Origin: a virus
Reading direction: 5' to 3' (one strand)
Length of the DNA stretch: 41,211 nt
IMG/VR virus record: IMGVR_UViG_3300008116_000452
Span: 1 to 41,211 of that record
Under the pieces are notes generated by a model that saw nothing but the letters and a program-made list of their open reading frames with translations, was not told the DNA's origin and ran no database searches. Position numbers and translations under genes: made by a program. Shown here piece after piece: positions 15,462 through 25,300 of the stretch. The first letter of the stretch is position 1; every line of letters begins with the position of its first letter.

Positions 15462-15710
15462 ATGGAAAATGTTACAAAACTTACTGAACAAGAGTTACAA
15501 CAAATTAAAGAGTTGCAACAACAACAAGAAACTTTAATAGCTAATTTTGGTCAAATTGAATATCAAATTCAAGTTCTTGAATTGCAAAAAGAAAAATTTG
15601 TTGAACAATTAGAACAAATTAGAATTAAAGAGACTGAAGTAGCTAAAGAGTTAAGTCAAAAATATGGTAATGGTTCTATTGATTTAGAAAAAGGAATATT
15701 CATAAAATAA
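15462..15710 (+). CDS. Small coiled-coil protein, function unknown
   Basis: An 82-residue protein that is almost wholly a Gln/Glu-rich coiled coil (TEQELQQIKELQQQQETLI, then GQIEYQIQVLELQKEKFVEQ) with a short C-terminal YGNGSIDLEKGIFI strand. The architecture resembles small prefoldin-like or hub-assembly proteins. It is its own transcription unit between tail completion and sheath, flanked by an ATATTTAT box on each side. No family can be named with confidence. Confidence 0.78.
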   Translation: MENVTKLTEQELQQIKELQQQQETLIANFGQIEYQIQVLELQKEKFVEQLEQIRIKETEVAKELSQKYGNGSIDLEKGIFIK

Positions 15711-15733
15711 CGCCTTTTTTGAAAATTTTTTTA

Positions 15734-15741
15734 ATATTTAT
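15734..15741 (+). promoter_or_regulatory. ATATTTAT box, candidate promoter for sheath gene
   Basis: An exact octamer, 40 nt before the sheath ATG. The leader then holds repeated ATTAATTAATTAATTT, which is self-complementary but AT-only. Confidence 0.58.
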
Positions 15742-15781
15742 CTAAGACAATTAATTAATTAATTTTTAATCTCGAAAAAAC

Positions 15782-17515
15782 ATGGCAGAATTAATAATTT
15801 CTCCGGGGGTATTTAACAATGAAAATGTCCCCACAATTCTTGAAGCAGCCGCCGCTCCTATTGGTGCTGCTATCGTAGGTCCTGCAATTAAAGGTGCAGT
15901 AGGTATTCCTACCCTTGTCACCACTTACAGTGACTATTTAACAAAATTTGGTGGTGCTATTGTTAGTGGTGGTATTGAATACTCCTACTTCACTGGTATC
16001 TCTGCTCAAAACTACTTTAAGCAAGGTGGTACTAGTTTATTGGTAACCAGAGTTGCTAGTGGTTCATTTACATCCGCTACTTCTACTAATGTTGCTACCG
16101 GAAGTAATGCTGGTTCAGGAGCTAACAACGTATTTACTCTAAAAACTATCTCTCAAGGTACTATTATGAACAGTTCTGGAAGTGAAACAACCGGAAATGC
16201 TCTTGCTAATGGTACTAAAGATAACTTAAGATGGGAAATCACCAACGTAGACTCTGGTTCTGGTATCTTTACCCTCTTAATTAGACAAGGTGATGACAGA
16301 GCATCAGATAAAAACGTTCTTGAAACATGGAGAGGTGTTTCTCTTGACCCAACTAGAGAAGACTATATTGCTAAAGTAATTGGTAACCAAGTCTTTACTG
16401 TAGGCGACGATGGAGGTAATGCTTACGTTTCTGTAACTGGTGAATACCCAAATAAATCTAACTTCGTCGTTGTTGGTTCTGTTCTTAAACCAACCCCTCG
16501 TTATTTAGATGGTGCAGGTAACTTTAAGGCTGAATTTACTTCTTCACTTCCTAAAGCCCAAAGTGGTTCATTTGAAAATGCTGTTGGAAGCCTTTTCCCA
16601 GCAGCCGCAGCTACTAACTTCTACCAAGCTATCACAGAAACTAACACTCAAGGTTTAATTGCTGACAACTATACTGCTTCACTTAACTTGTTGAGAAACA
16701 AAGATCAGTATGCTTTCAACGTAATTAGTGTTCCTGGTTTAGTTTACGAATTTGCAGCTCACAAAACTATTCTTGATACTCTTGTTACTAACACCACTAC
16801 TAGAGGTGATAGTATTTTACCAATTGACTTGGTTGACTACGGTGCAGGTACCTCAGAGGTTGTTTCTCAAGCTTCTTCTTTAAACACTAACTATGCTGCG
16901 GCTTACTGGCCTTGGTTGTTAGTTAGAGATGAAAACACTGGTGCTAACGTATGGTGCCCTGCTTCAACAGTTATCCCTTCAGTCTATGTCTTCAATGACA
17001 ATACTTCTGAAGCGTGGTTCGCTCCTGCAGGTTTCACTAGAGGTACAATGCCAAACGTTGTTGCTCCTGAAAAAACTCTCCCAAGAGCGCTTAGAGATAC
17101 ACTTTACAACGGTAAAATTAACCCAATCGCTACATTCCCCGGAACTGGTGTTGTAGTTTACGGTCAGAAAACATTACAGTCTATTGCATCTGCAACTGAC
17201 AGAGTTAATGTTAGAAGATTGTTGATTGCGTTAAAACAATTCATTAACTCAGTTTCCCAAAACTTAGTATTCGAACCTAACTCTTTACAAACCAGAAACA
17301 GTTTCTTGAGTGTTGTTAACCCATACTTGGAAACAGTTCAACAAAACCAAGGTTTGTATGCGTTCAAGGTTATCATGGATGCTTCGAACAACGGACCTGA
17401 TGTTATCGATAGAAACGAGTTGAGAGGTGCTATTTACCTACAACCTGTTAAAACCGCTGAATTTATCGTTCTTGACTTCAACCTCCTACCAACAGGAGCT
17501 GAATTCCCAGCGTAA
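15782..17515 (+). CDS. 18: Tail sheath protein (T4 gp18-like)
   Basis: A 577-residue contractile sheath subunit (T4 gp18 is 659 aa). The N-terminus ISPGVFNNENVPTILEAAA and GAAIVGPAIKG, and the C-terminal segments INPIATFPGTGVVVYGQKTL and NVRRLLIALKQFINSVSQ, are typical of contractile sheaths. The C-terminal DRNELRGAIYLQPVKTAEF is the part that interlocks subunits around the tube. The middle (residues about 90-280) is the variable surface region. Codons favour AAC, TAC, TTC and CTT, like the capsid gene. A strong terminator follows at 17541. Confidence 0.95.
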   Translation: MAELIISPGVFNNENVPTILEAAAAPIGAAIVGPAIKGAVGIPTLVTTYSDYLTKFGGAIVSGGIEYSYFTGISAQNYFKQGGTSLLVTRVASGSFTSATSTNVATGSNAGSGANNVFTLKTISQGTIMNSSGSETTGNALANGTKDNLRWEITNVDSGSGIFTLLIRQGDDRASDKNVLETWRGVSLDPTREDYIAKVIGNQVFTVGDDGGNAYVSVTGEYPNKSNFVVVGSVLKPTPRYLDGAGNFKAEFTSSLPKAQSGSFENAVGSLFPAAAATNFYQAITETNTQGLIADNYTASLNLLRNKDQYAFNVISVPGLVYEFAAHKTILDTLVTNTTTRGDSILPIDLVDYGAGTSEVVSQASSLNTNYAAAYWPWLLVRDENTGANVWCPASTVIPSVYVFNDNTSEAWFAPAGFTRGTMPNVVAPEKTLPRALRDTLYNGKINPIATFPGTGVVVYGQKTLQSIASATDRVNVRRLLIALKQFINSVSQNLVFEPNSLQTRNSFLSVVNPYLETVQQNQGLYAFKVIMDASNNGPDVIDRNELRGAIYLQPVKTAEFIVLDFNLLPTGAEFPA

Positions 17516-17540
17516 TAAATTCTTTCATATAAGAGAAAGG

Positions 17541-17570
17541 GGTTGGATTTTATCCAACCTCTTTTTTTTT
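17541..17570 (+). terminator. Rho-independent terminator after sheath gene
   Basis: GGTTGGAT (17541-17548) pairs perfectly with ATCCAACC (17552-17559) across a three-base TTT loop, followed by a long T-run. Upstream GAAAGG can extend the stem with the T-run by wobble pairs. Confidence 0.92.
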
Positions 17571-17573
17571 CGA

Positions 17574-17581
17574 ATATTTAT
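17574..17581 (+). promoter_or_regulatory. ATATTTAT box, candidate promoter for tube gene
   Basis: An exact octamer 3 nt after the terminator T-run and 51 nt before the tube ATG. A small GACC/GGTC hairpin with an ACTAA loop (17586-17598) follows 4 nt later and would be close to the 5' end of the mRNA. Confidence 0.62.
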
Positions 17582-17632
17582 ATTAGACCACTAAGGTCCA
17601 AATTTGATTATTAACTTTAAAAATTAAACACT

Positions 17633-18121
17633 ATGGCAGTATTAGATTTTAATGAAATATTTTTCCGCGCGTTTGAACCCAAACAGCAGAATAGATTTTT
17701 GATGTTGGTAGATGGTGTTCCTTCTTACTTCATCAAGGGTGTTGGAGCGATTACCGTAGCTCAAGGTGAGGTTGTTCTTAACCACATTAACGTGTACAGA
17801 AAGGTTAAGGGTAAAACCACTTGGGGAGACGTTCAGTTAACACTTCACGACCCAATTTCTCCATCAGGCACCCAAACCATTATGGAATGGGTTAGATTAC
17901 ACCACGAATCAGTAACCGGTAGAGATGGTTACTCTGACTTCTACAAGAAGGACGTAACTTTGAACGTACTTGGTCCTGTTGGTGATATCGTTTCTGAGTG
18001 GGTATTAAAAGGATGCTTTATTAAGGATGCTAACTTTGGTGATTACAGCTGGGATACTGAAAACACAGCCCAGTCAATCACTATGACTTTAACTCCTGAC
18101 TACTGTGTCTTGAACTACTGA
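17633..18121 (+). CDS. 19: Tail tube protein (T4 gp19-like)
   Basis: A 162-residue tube subunit, nearly the same length as T4 gp19 (163 aa). The pattern FRAFEPKQQNRFLMLVDGVPSYF near the N-terminus (read as two halves), TTWGDVQLTLHDP (62-74), then the LNVLGPVGDIVSEWVLKGC strand and the final DTENTAQSITMTLTPDYCVL is the tail tube fold seen in T4 and many contractile phages. The gene stands alone between a terminator on each side, so its expression can be set independently. Codons again favour AAC, TAC, TTC and AAG. Confidence 0.94.
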   Translation: MAVLDFNEIFFRAFEPKQQNRFLMLVDGVPSYFIKGVGAITVAQGEVVLNHINVYRKVKGKTTWGDVQLTLHDPISPSGTQTIMEWVRLHHESVTGRDGYSDFYKKDVTLNVLGPVGDIVSEWVLKGCFIKDANFGDYSWDTENTAQSITMTLTPDYCVLNY

Positions 18122-18142
18122 TTAGTAGTAGAAATCTTAAAG

Positions 18143-18170
18143 AAAGACGCACTAAATGTGCGTCTTTTCT
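18143..18170 (+). terminator. Rho-independent terminator after tube gene
   Basis: AAAGACGCAC (18143-18152) pairs with GTGCGTCTTT (18158-18167) across a five-base TAAAT loop. A short T-rich tail follows. Confidence 0.9.
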
Positions 18171-18180
18171 TACTTTATCG

Positions 18181-18188
18181 ATATTTAT
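18181..18188 (+). promoter_or_regulatory. ATATTTAT box, candidate promoter for chaperone genes
   Basis: An exact octamer 11 nt after the terminator and 37 nt before the ATG at 18226. Confidence 0.6.
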
Positions 18189-18225
18189 ATTCAAAACAAT
18201 TTATTAATTAACACAGTTATCTAAC

Positions 18226-19002
18226 ATGAGTGACGAAACTAAAATGGAAGTTGTAGACAAAAAGTATGATTTTCCTACTGAAACAGTAGAATTGCCTTCT
18301 AAAGGTTTACTTTACCCTAAAGACAATCCTCTTTCTTCCGGTAAGATTGAAATGAAGTACATGACCGCTAAAGAAGAGGACATTTTAACTAACCAAAATT
18401 ATATTAAACAAGGCATTGTTCTTGATAAGTTGATGCAGTCGTTGATTGTATCGAAGGTTAATTATGATGACCTTGTAGTAGGGGATAAAAACGCAATTAT
18501 GGTTGCGTCTCGTATTTTAGGATATGGTAAAGACTATACCTTTGAGTATGAAGGTCAAGAAACCACAGTAGACCTCTCAGAAATTGAACCTAAATGGATT
18601 AATGAAGAGCATTTAGTAGAACCTCATACTAATGAATTTAAATATACTCTTCCTCATTCTGGGACTGAAGTTACTTTTAAAATCCTAAACAATAAGGATG
18701 AAAAAATTATCGAAGCCGAAGTTAAAGGATTAAAGAAAATTAACAAACTAGCTTCTCCCGAATTGTCAACCAGACTAAAACAAATGATTTTATCTGTTAA
18801 TGGTGATGATTCAAAGAAGACTATTAGAGATTTTGTTGATAACCATTTCTTAGCTCGTGACTCAAGAGCATTAAGAGAACATATTAAGGAGATACAGCCC
18901 GATATGGATCTTACATTTGATTTTTACCCTGAAGATGGGGGTGATACTCAAGAAAGTGTAAAGATTCCTATTGGGGTCACGTTTTTTTGGCCTGACGCTT
19001 GA
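18226..19002 (+). CDS. Tape-measure chaperone / baseplate hub-type protein (T4 gp26-like position)
   Basis: A 258-residue protein with VELPSKGLLYPKDNP (21-35) and EMKYMTAKEEDILTNQNYIKQG (42-63, read in two parts), a pattern found in T4-like phages in the gp26 baseplate hub or tail-assembly-chaperone slot. The C-terminal half is mixed helix and strand and ends GVTFFWPDA. It lies directly before the tape measure gene, where tailed phages encode chaperones that coat the tape measure. A second frame (18971-19252) begins inside its last 32 bases, with a T7 run at 18982-18988, so a fused longer product is likely. Confidence 0.78.
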   Translation: MSDETKMEVVDKKYDFPTETVELPSKGLLYPKDNPLSSGKIEMKYMTAKEEDILTNQNYIKQGIVLDKLMQSLIVSKVNYDDLVVGDKNAIMVASRILGYGKDYTFEYEGQETTVDLSEIEPKWINEEHLVEPHTNEFKYTLPHSGTEVTFKILNNKDEKIIEAEVKGLKKINKLASPELSTRLKQMILSVNGDDSKKTIRDFVDNHFLARDSRALREHIKEIQPDMDLTFDFYPEDGGDTQESVKIPIGVTFFWPDA

Positions 19003-19252
19003 GTATAGGTTTGCCTTGTTTTCTATGATTCATGATATAGTTTATCATGGCAATGGGGGTTTTGATTGGCACACCGTTTACAACATGCCGATTTGGTTGC
19101 GTAAACTAACCTATAATAAAATATTACATTATCTTAAGGAAAAGAGTGAGGCACAAAAGAACTCAATGTCTTCAAACGGGAATACATCCACCCGCCAAAT
19201 TGATTTCACTAAACCCCCACCCCCAGACATAAAACCGGGCCAACGTTTATAA
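18971..19252 (+). CDS. Second chaperone frame, probably expressed by ribosomal frameshift
   Basis: This frame is open from 18962 and ends at 19252. Its first possible start is TTG at 18971; the first ATG is at 19025 and lacks a Shine-Dalgarno sequence. The product contains LEYRFALFSMIHDIVYHG, then NGGFDWHTVYNMPIWLRKLT and a Lys/Glu helix, and ends in a Pro-rich tail (PPPPDIKPG). Chaperone pairs of this kind in other phages are made by slippage from the first frame. Here the frame lies at +1 (equal to -2) relative to the 18226 gene, and the run GTTTTTTTGG spans the overlap. The biologically relevant product may be the fusion of about 345 residues. Confidence 0.72.
   Translation: MGSRFFGLTLEYRFALFSMIHDIVYHGNGGFDWHTVYNMPIWLRKLTYNKILHYLKEKSEAQKNSMSSNGNTSTRQIDFTKPPPPDIKPGQRL
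18981..18990 (+). other. Candidate slippery sequence for programmed frameshift
   Basis: G-T7-GG, read in the zero frame as ACG TTT TTT TGG. A +1 or -2 slip here enters the downstream frame, and the zero-frame TGA follows 9 bases after this run (19000-19002). Phage Mu uses a -2 slip at the equivalent gene pair. No strong downstream pseudoknot was identified by eye. Confidence 0.5.
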
Positions 19253-19256
19253 TAGA

Positions 19257-19282
19257 GGGCGACACGAAAGTGTTGCCCTTTA
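19257..19282 (+). terminator. Rho-independent terminator before tape measure gene
   Basis: GGGCGACAC (19257-19265) pairs with GTGTTGCCC (19270-19278) across a GAAA tetraloop, one G-T wobble, then TTTAAT. The T-run is short, so termination may be partial. Confidence 0.8.
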
Positions 19283-19290
19283 ATATTTAT
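19283..19290 (+). promoter_or_regulatory. ATATTTAT box, candidate promoter for tape measure gene
   Basis: An exact octamer within ATATTTATAACAAACTA, the same extended context as at 9456, 16 nt before the ATG at 19307. Confidence 0.62.
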
Positions 19291-19306
19291 AACAAACTAT
19301 TCCTGA

Positions 19307-22300
19307 ATGGCTACTGAAGAACAAAAAAATAACCAACAGACTCTTAACGATTTACTTAAAGATTATATCTCGGGGCAACTTGAAGCTGCCGAATATACTG
19401 CTTTAGTAACCAGTAGAACTGCTGATTTAACAGATGCTATTAGGAAAACAGTTAGACAAAAACGAGAGGCTACTGAATTAGATAGACAATTGGTTTCATC
19501 TGTTAAAAAAATAGCAGATTTAGCTCGTTCTTTAGAAAAACCTTATCAATCTGTTTTTGATGTTCAAAAAGACATTATTAAAAATGATAAAGAAATAATT
19601 AGATTAGAGAATTCTTTAGGAGCATTACGAAGCAAACTTTCAGAGGCTGAAATAAAAGATATAGAAACTTATAAAACTGCTCAACAGAGTGTTATAGATA
19701 ATGAAAAACTTTTAGGACAACTTAAGTCTCAACTTAATGCTGAGGAAAAAAAAGCAGCTAATGAATATTTTGATATTATAAATGCTAATCAGGAAGCAAT
19801 TAATAAAGAAAATAAATTAAAAGAACAAGTTGATTTAAGTGGATATGAAGCTAAAAAGGAACTTATAGAAAAATTAAAAGCAGCTGAACTTAAAGCAAAC
19901 GAAGAAGTTTTTATATCTAAACAAATAGTAAACCAAGCTGAAGAAGCCGCTAGAAAAGCTCAACTTAATTTTCAAGCTGCTCTTGCTGGAACTAATGAAG
20001 AGGCAAAACGGTTAGCAAAAGAAAACTTAGATATAGCTAATAGTGAACTAGATATTGCTAAACAACTTAATAGAGAATATGAAACTCTACAATTTAATAA
20101 TCGTGTAGAGTTATCAACAGCTGAAAAAACTCTTACTAATAAAGAAAAAGAACTTTTAGCTGCCCAAAAACTAACTGAAATCACAGCAGAAGAATTAAAA
20201 GATTACGAAAGGATTTTAAAAACCAGACAAGATATTAATGTAGAAGCAGTTGAGGCAGTTTCAACCGCAGAAAAAAATTTAGCTCTTAGTAGAGATGAAC
20301 TTGAAACTTCCCAAAAACAACTTACTACTGATGCTCAAATCGCAGCTCAAGCTGAAGAATCTTTAGAAGTAGCTAGAACTAATGCTAAATTTTTAGCAGA
20401 CCAAGAAGCTAAACAAAAAGAACTCCTTAAAATACAAGGACTTTATAATATTTCATTAGGATTTGCTGAAGGTTTCCTTAAAAAGATGGGGGCCAATAGT
20501 GCTGTTATTGCTTTAGGATTAGAAGAAGGTAAAAAAGCCGCAGAAGAAATGGCTTTAGCTATTAAAGAAGGAGAAGTTAGTTTCCGTGGCCCCTTTAAAG
20601 GACTCCAAAAACAACTCGCCGTCTTCTCAGCAGGAGTTAAAGGAACTTTTAAAGGAATGGGTGAAGGGTTAAAACAAGCCTTAGGGTTAGCTGGGCTTGC
20701 TACTTTAATAGGCAAAGCTCTAGGAAATGTGGCTAGTACTATTAAAAAAGTTATTTTATTCCCTATTAAAGCTGCTTTTAGTGCTCTATTAGCTCCTGCC
20801 AAAACTATAGTAAGTGAAATAGGGGGATACTTTAACGAAGCATTTAGTTATATTAGAGATAATTTCTTTAGTATACGAGGGCTGGTTAGTACCTTTAAAG
20901 AGGGAGAAACTTTAATGAAAACCTTATCACTAGCTACTGAAAAAGTAGCTACTGATTTAGGAGTTTCTACTGCTTCTGCCCGTCAACTTAATAACCAAGT
21001 TGCTAGGCTAAGTGGTGAAATGGGAGCCCTCCCTGAAAAATTAGCTGAAAATATGGTTGCCCTAAACCAGTCATTTGGTACTACACAACGTTTTTCTAAC
21101 GAAACTGTTCGTTCATTTAATAAATTAGTAGAAAGATTAGGTTTTTCTACCGAAGAAGCAGCAGAATTAGTTAAAATTTCTAAACTTCAAGGAGAAACTA
21201 CTAACCAAACATTACAATCCTATGAAGATGAAGTTTTAGCTCTTAAAAATCAATATGGGATAGCAATATCTTCAAAAGAGATTTTTCAAGAGATATCTAA
21301 AGTTAGTTCTGCTACTAGATTAACTTTAATAGGTCAAAATAAAAGTATAGGAACAGCTGTTTTTCAAGCTAAAAGATTAGGTTTAGAATTAAGTAAAATT
21401 GAAAATATAAGTTCTAGTTTATTAGATTTTGAATCCAGCATTTCTAAAGAATTAGAAGCAGAATTATTAATTGGTAGAGACTTAAATCTTGAAAGAGCTA
21501 GACAAGCGGCTTTACAAGGAGATTTTGCTGCTGTAGCTAAAGAAATATCAAAAGAAGCAGGCTCAGCCGCTGAATTTGGTAAATTAAATATCATTCAACA
21601 AGAAAGTTTAGCTGCAGCAGTGGGTATGACACGTGATGAATTAGCTAAAGTTGTCGAAACTCAAGCCTTACTAGAAGCAACAGGATTTGAAGATATGAAC
21701 TCAGCACAAGCTGAGTTTAATAAACTTGTTGCATCTGGGATGAAAATTGAGGAAGCTCAAGCTAAATTTAGACAAAAATATGGAAACGAAGCCCTTGATA
21801 CCCAATTAGCACAAGTTGCTTATGCTAAACAAAGAGAACTCCAAGAAAGAAAACTTGCAGAAACCCAAATGGCAATGGCTCAAGCTATGTTGCCGGTTGC
21901 TCAAGCATTTATCAAACTCCAACTCACCCTCCAGAAAATAAGGAACATTATTGTCCAAGAAATGCGTCCTTTCTTTAACGCTTTTTCAGGGTTAATTGGG
22001 GGTGCTGGTAAATCTATGGAAACCGGTTTATATAAATATGCTTCTTTATTGGGGGAAAAACTTAATGCCGTTGGTCTTACTTTAGTCCAATTTTTTAAAA
22101 CTTATGGACCCAACATTAAAGAAATCTTTATGGGGGTACTAGATGTATTCGGATCTATATATGGTTTTGTAGGAAAAATAATAACTCAGTTATTTAGTAT
22201 TAAAACTACTGGGGGTGGGACTAAAGGTATTTTTGATTCTATTTCTAGTGCTTTAGCTTCTGCAGTAGATTATATAAATAATATAGATGTAAATGCTCTT

Positions 22301-25300
22301 ATTACTAAAGTAAAAACTTTTGCAAATGATGTAAAAGATACATTTAGTTTTATTTGGGAAAAAGTTAAACAATTTGTTAGTTTTCTTAAAGAAAATAAAA
22401 ACATAACTGCTGCCGGAGCGGGTTTATTGGCTTTTAATAAAGCAGCACCTGGAGTAATAGGAGGAGTAGCAGGAAAAGCAGCATCTGGGGTTGCTAGTGC
22501 CGTAGGTAATGTTGCTGGAAAAGCTGGAAATGTTATAACTCAAAAGTTAGGATTAGGTGAAGTATTTGGAGATATTGGTAGTACCCCAAGTAAACCATTG
22601 TATGTTTCCGTAGTAGAAGGAATGGGGGGTGTGGCAGAAGATTTAGGTAATTCTGTAACTCGTGCTTTAAACGCTAATAGAAAAGCAGGAATAGGAGGTG
22701 GGTTTAGAAGTGGAGCTAGAGGTTTAATGTCTTATGCTAAGGATGCCTTTAAAGGAGGAAGAGCGGGAACAGTAGGTAGAGCAAGATTAGCGAGAGCGGC
22801 TCGAGGATTAGTAACAGGACAAGGTGCCTCTTTTGTAGGAGGAACAAGAGCAGCCTCAACAGTAGCTCAAGCAGGACGAGCAGCTACCACAGCAGGGCAA
22901 GTAGCTTCAACTACTGCTCAAGCAGGACGAGCCGTTACTACAGCAGCGGGGATTGGAAGAGCAGCATTAGGGGGAGGAGTAGCTATAGTAGGTATAGCTG
23001 CAGAAATGGCACTTGACCATTTTGCCAGCAAAGCCAGAGAATCGGCTAACTCTATAGATGAACAAATTGCTGCTTCAAATAATGAAGCCGATATCAAAAA
23101 ACTAAATACTGAAAAGGAAAATAAATTAAATGCTGCTCGTAACTTAGAGATAGGAGCATCTACTGCTAAGTGGGCAGGAATAGGAGCAAGTGTAGGTATG
23201 TTATTTGGCCCATTTGGAATGGGAATTGGAGCGGGTGTTGGAGCAGTCGCAGGATTCACAGCAGGGATGATAGAAGCCAATAAACAGAGAGCATTTGAAT
23301 TAACAGAAGAAGGTAAATTCCAAAGAGATTTTAGACAATTACAACTAAAAAATGCAAAAATTCAATCTCAAATAGAATTAAGTTATGCTCGTTTAGAAAT
23401 TCAAGAAAAAAAGGCCATTATACAACAAGAGAAAAAAATTCGTGAAGATTTTGCAACCCAATTAAAAGGAATAGACTTATCTGTTCCTATGGAAAAACCT
23501 ACAGAAGCATTTAAAGCTCTTGCCCAAACTTTATTTGACACAGGGAAAATAACAGAAGAACAATTTAAAGGAGCAATTAATGGTACTATATCTCCTTTAA
23601 AATTAATGCAACTTGCTTCTAACAATGCCGCTAATTCTATTGCTACTTTATATAAAGTAGCAGCAGCAGCCGCAAAAGAAGCAGGAATAAAAGCAGCCGA
23701 ACAAGTTGCAACAGCACTAGGTACTTCCCCAGAATTAATCCAAAGCCAAATTGATCAAGTAACAAATTTTACAACTAACATACTCCCCACAGTTTCTGAA
23801 GATTTATTTAGAAAGTATGGAAAGGTTTTAACTGAGAATCTTGATACTTCTGCTGTTGGAGTACTTCGAGGACAAGATTCCACAGTAGAAGGCAAAAGAC
23901 TTGTACAAGTTATATTTGAACAATTAAAAGGAATAGGAATAGAAGGTGGAGAAGCTAAAACGGCTATGGATGCAGTTTTGGCTCAACTTAATAAAGGCGG
24001 AGATTTTGACATTAGTAATACCGAAGACCTCCAAAAATTATTTAACCTAATAACGGAAAGAGTTAGCCAGGGATACGAATATACTCAAGGTTTAATTATT
24101 AAAGCTAAAGGTTTAGCAGAATCATCTGCCCTTGAATTTAGTAGCACTTTTATACCTAGACTTGAAGGAATCCAAACTAAATTAGGTTCTGATAATAAAG
24201 GAACTACCCAACTTTTATCTACTCAATTATCGGTAATCCCTGGGATGGAAAGTTTTATGGCAGAGATGGCCAAAGGAGGAATTCAGGCTGGTGAATTTGA
24301 CCAGATTAAACAAGCCTTAGTTGACGTAGGAAGTGCCGCTGCTGCTGTAGTAAAGTCTGCTACAACTCCGCAAGATCAAAGTACTGAAGCTTACCACAAT
24401 GCTAAAGCTCAATATGATGCTATTATGAAAGCTATAAATGCTTTAAGCCCCCAAACTCAAAATACACAAGATGGTGTAATTCCTTCTATTCAACGAGTTC
24501 AAGATGGCTCTAGCATATCTAATAATGGTCCCTTTACTATTCAAGACAGTAAAGGAAATCTTGCTATAACTCACCCTAAAGATAAATTAGTAGTATCACC
24601 TAATGTTTCGTATATTAACGACGGGGCTACTGGTAAAGGAGGTCCTGTTTTCCCAATTAGCGAAAAATTTGGAGCATTAGATGTTAAGGTATCTCCTAAG
24701 GGAGTTATGGTTCAAAAGGTTAATGACGCCGTCTCTACTTCTAAAGAATTTTCCTTAGTTCAACAAGTTAATGATGCTTTTAGTGTTACTGAAACAGATA
24801 ATAAATTTGTTGAAAAAATAAAAGAAGCCAAAGAACAAATTTGGAACACTTACAACCAAACACCCAGATCCGTAGTTTCAGGTAACCCTGGGGTTTATGC
24901 TTGGGACAATAATGTAGAAGCTATGTTTACCCTTAAGCCTGGGATGAGATCACCCCAGCAGCTTATGATGGCGATTCCTACTGAATTTATCCATAAACTT
25001 AGAACAACTGAACCTGAATTAATTGGGTTAAGAAGTGATATGGGATTCGCTGATCCTAAAAAAGTTAGTACTCCTGTCATACAAAATCTTGTGAATGAAG
25101 CTTTTAGTTGGACTTCTGGTGGTTATCAATATAAAAAAGGAAATGAATCTACTTTAGATTCAATTTTAGATCCTTATCAACCTGAATTAATTAGAAGTTT
25201 AATTCTAGGTTATGCTCCTGTAAAACCAAGTTCATCTACAACATTCCATACTCTTGACAAAAAAGAAGGATATAAACCAGGAATGATAAATGTTGGGCAG

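Noticed and set aside
19025-19252. Independent start at ATG 19025 for the second chaperone frame
   Set aside because: No Shine-Dalgarno sequence or A-rich leader lies before it, and it would remove the conserved-looking LEYRFALF segment upstream.
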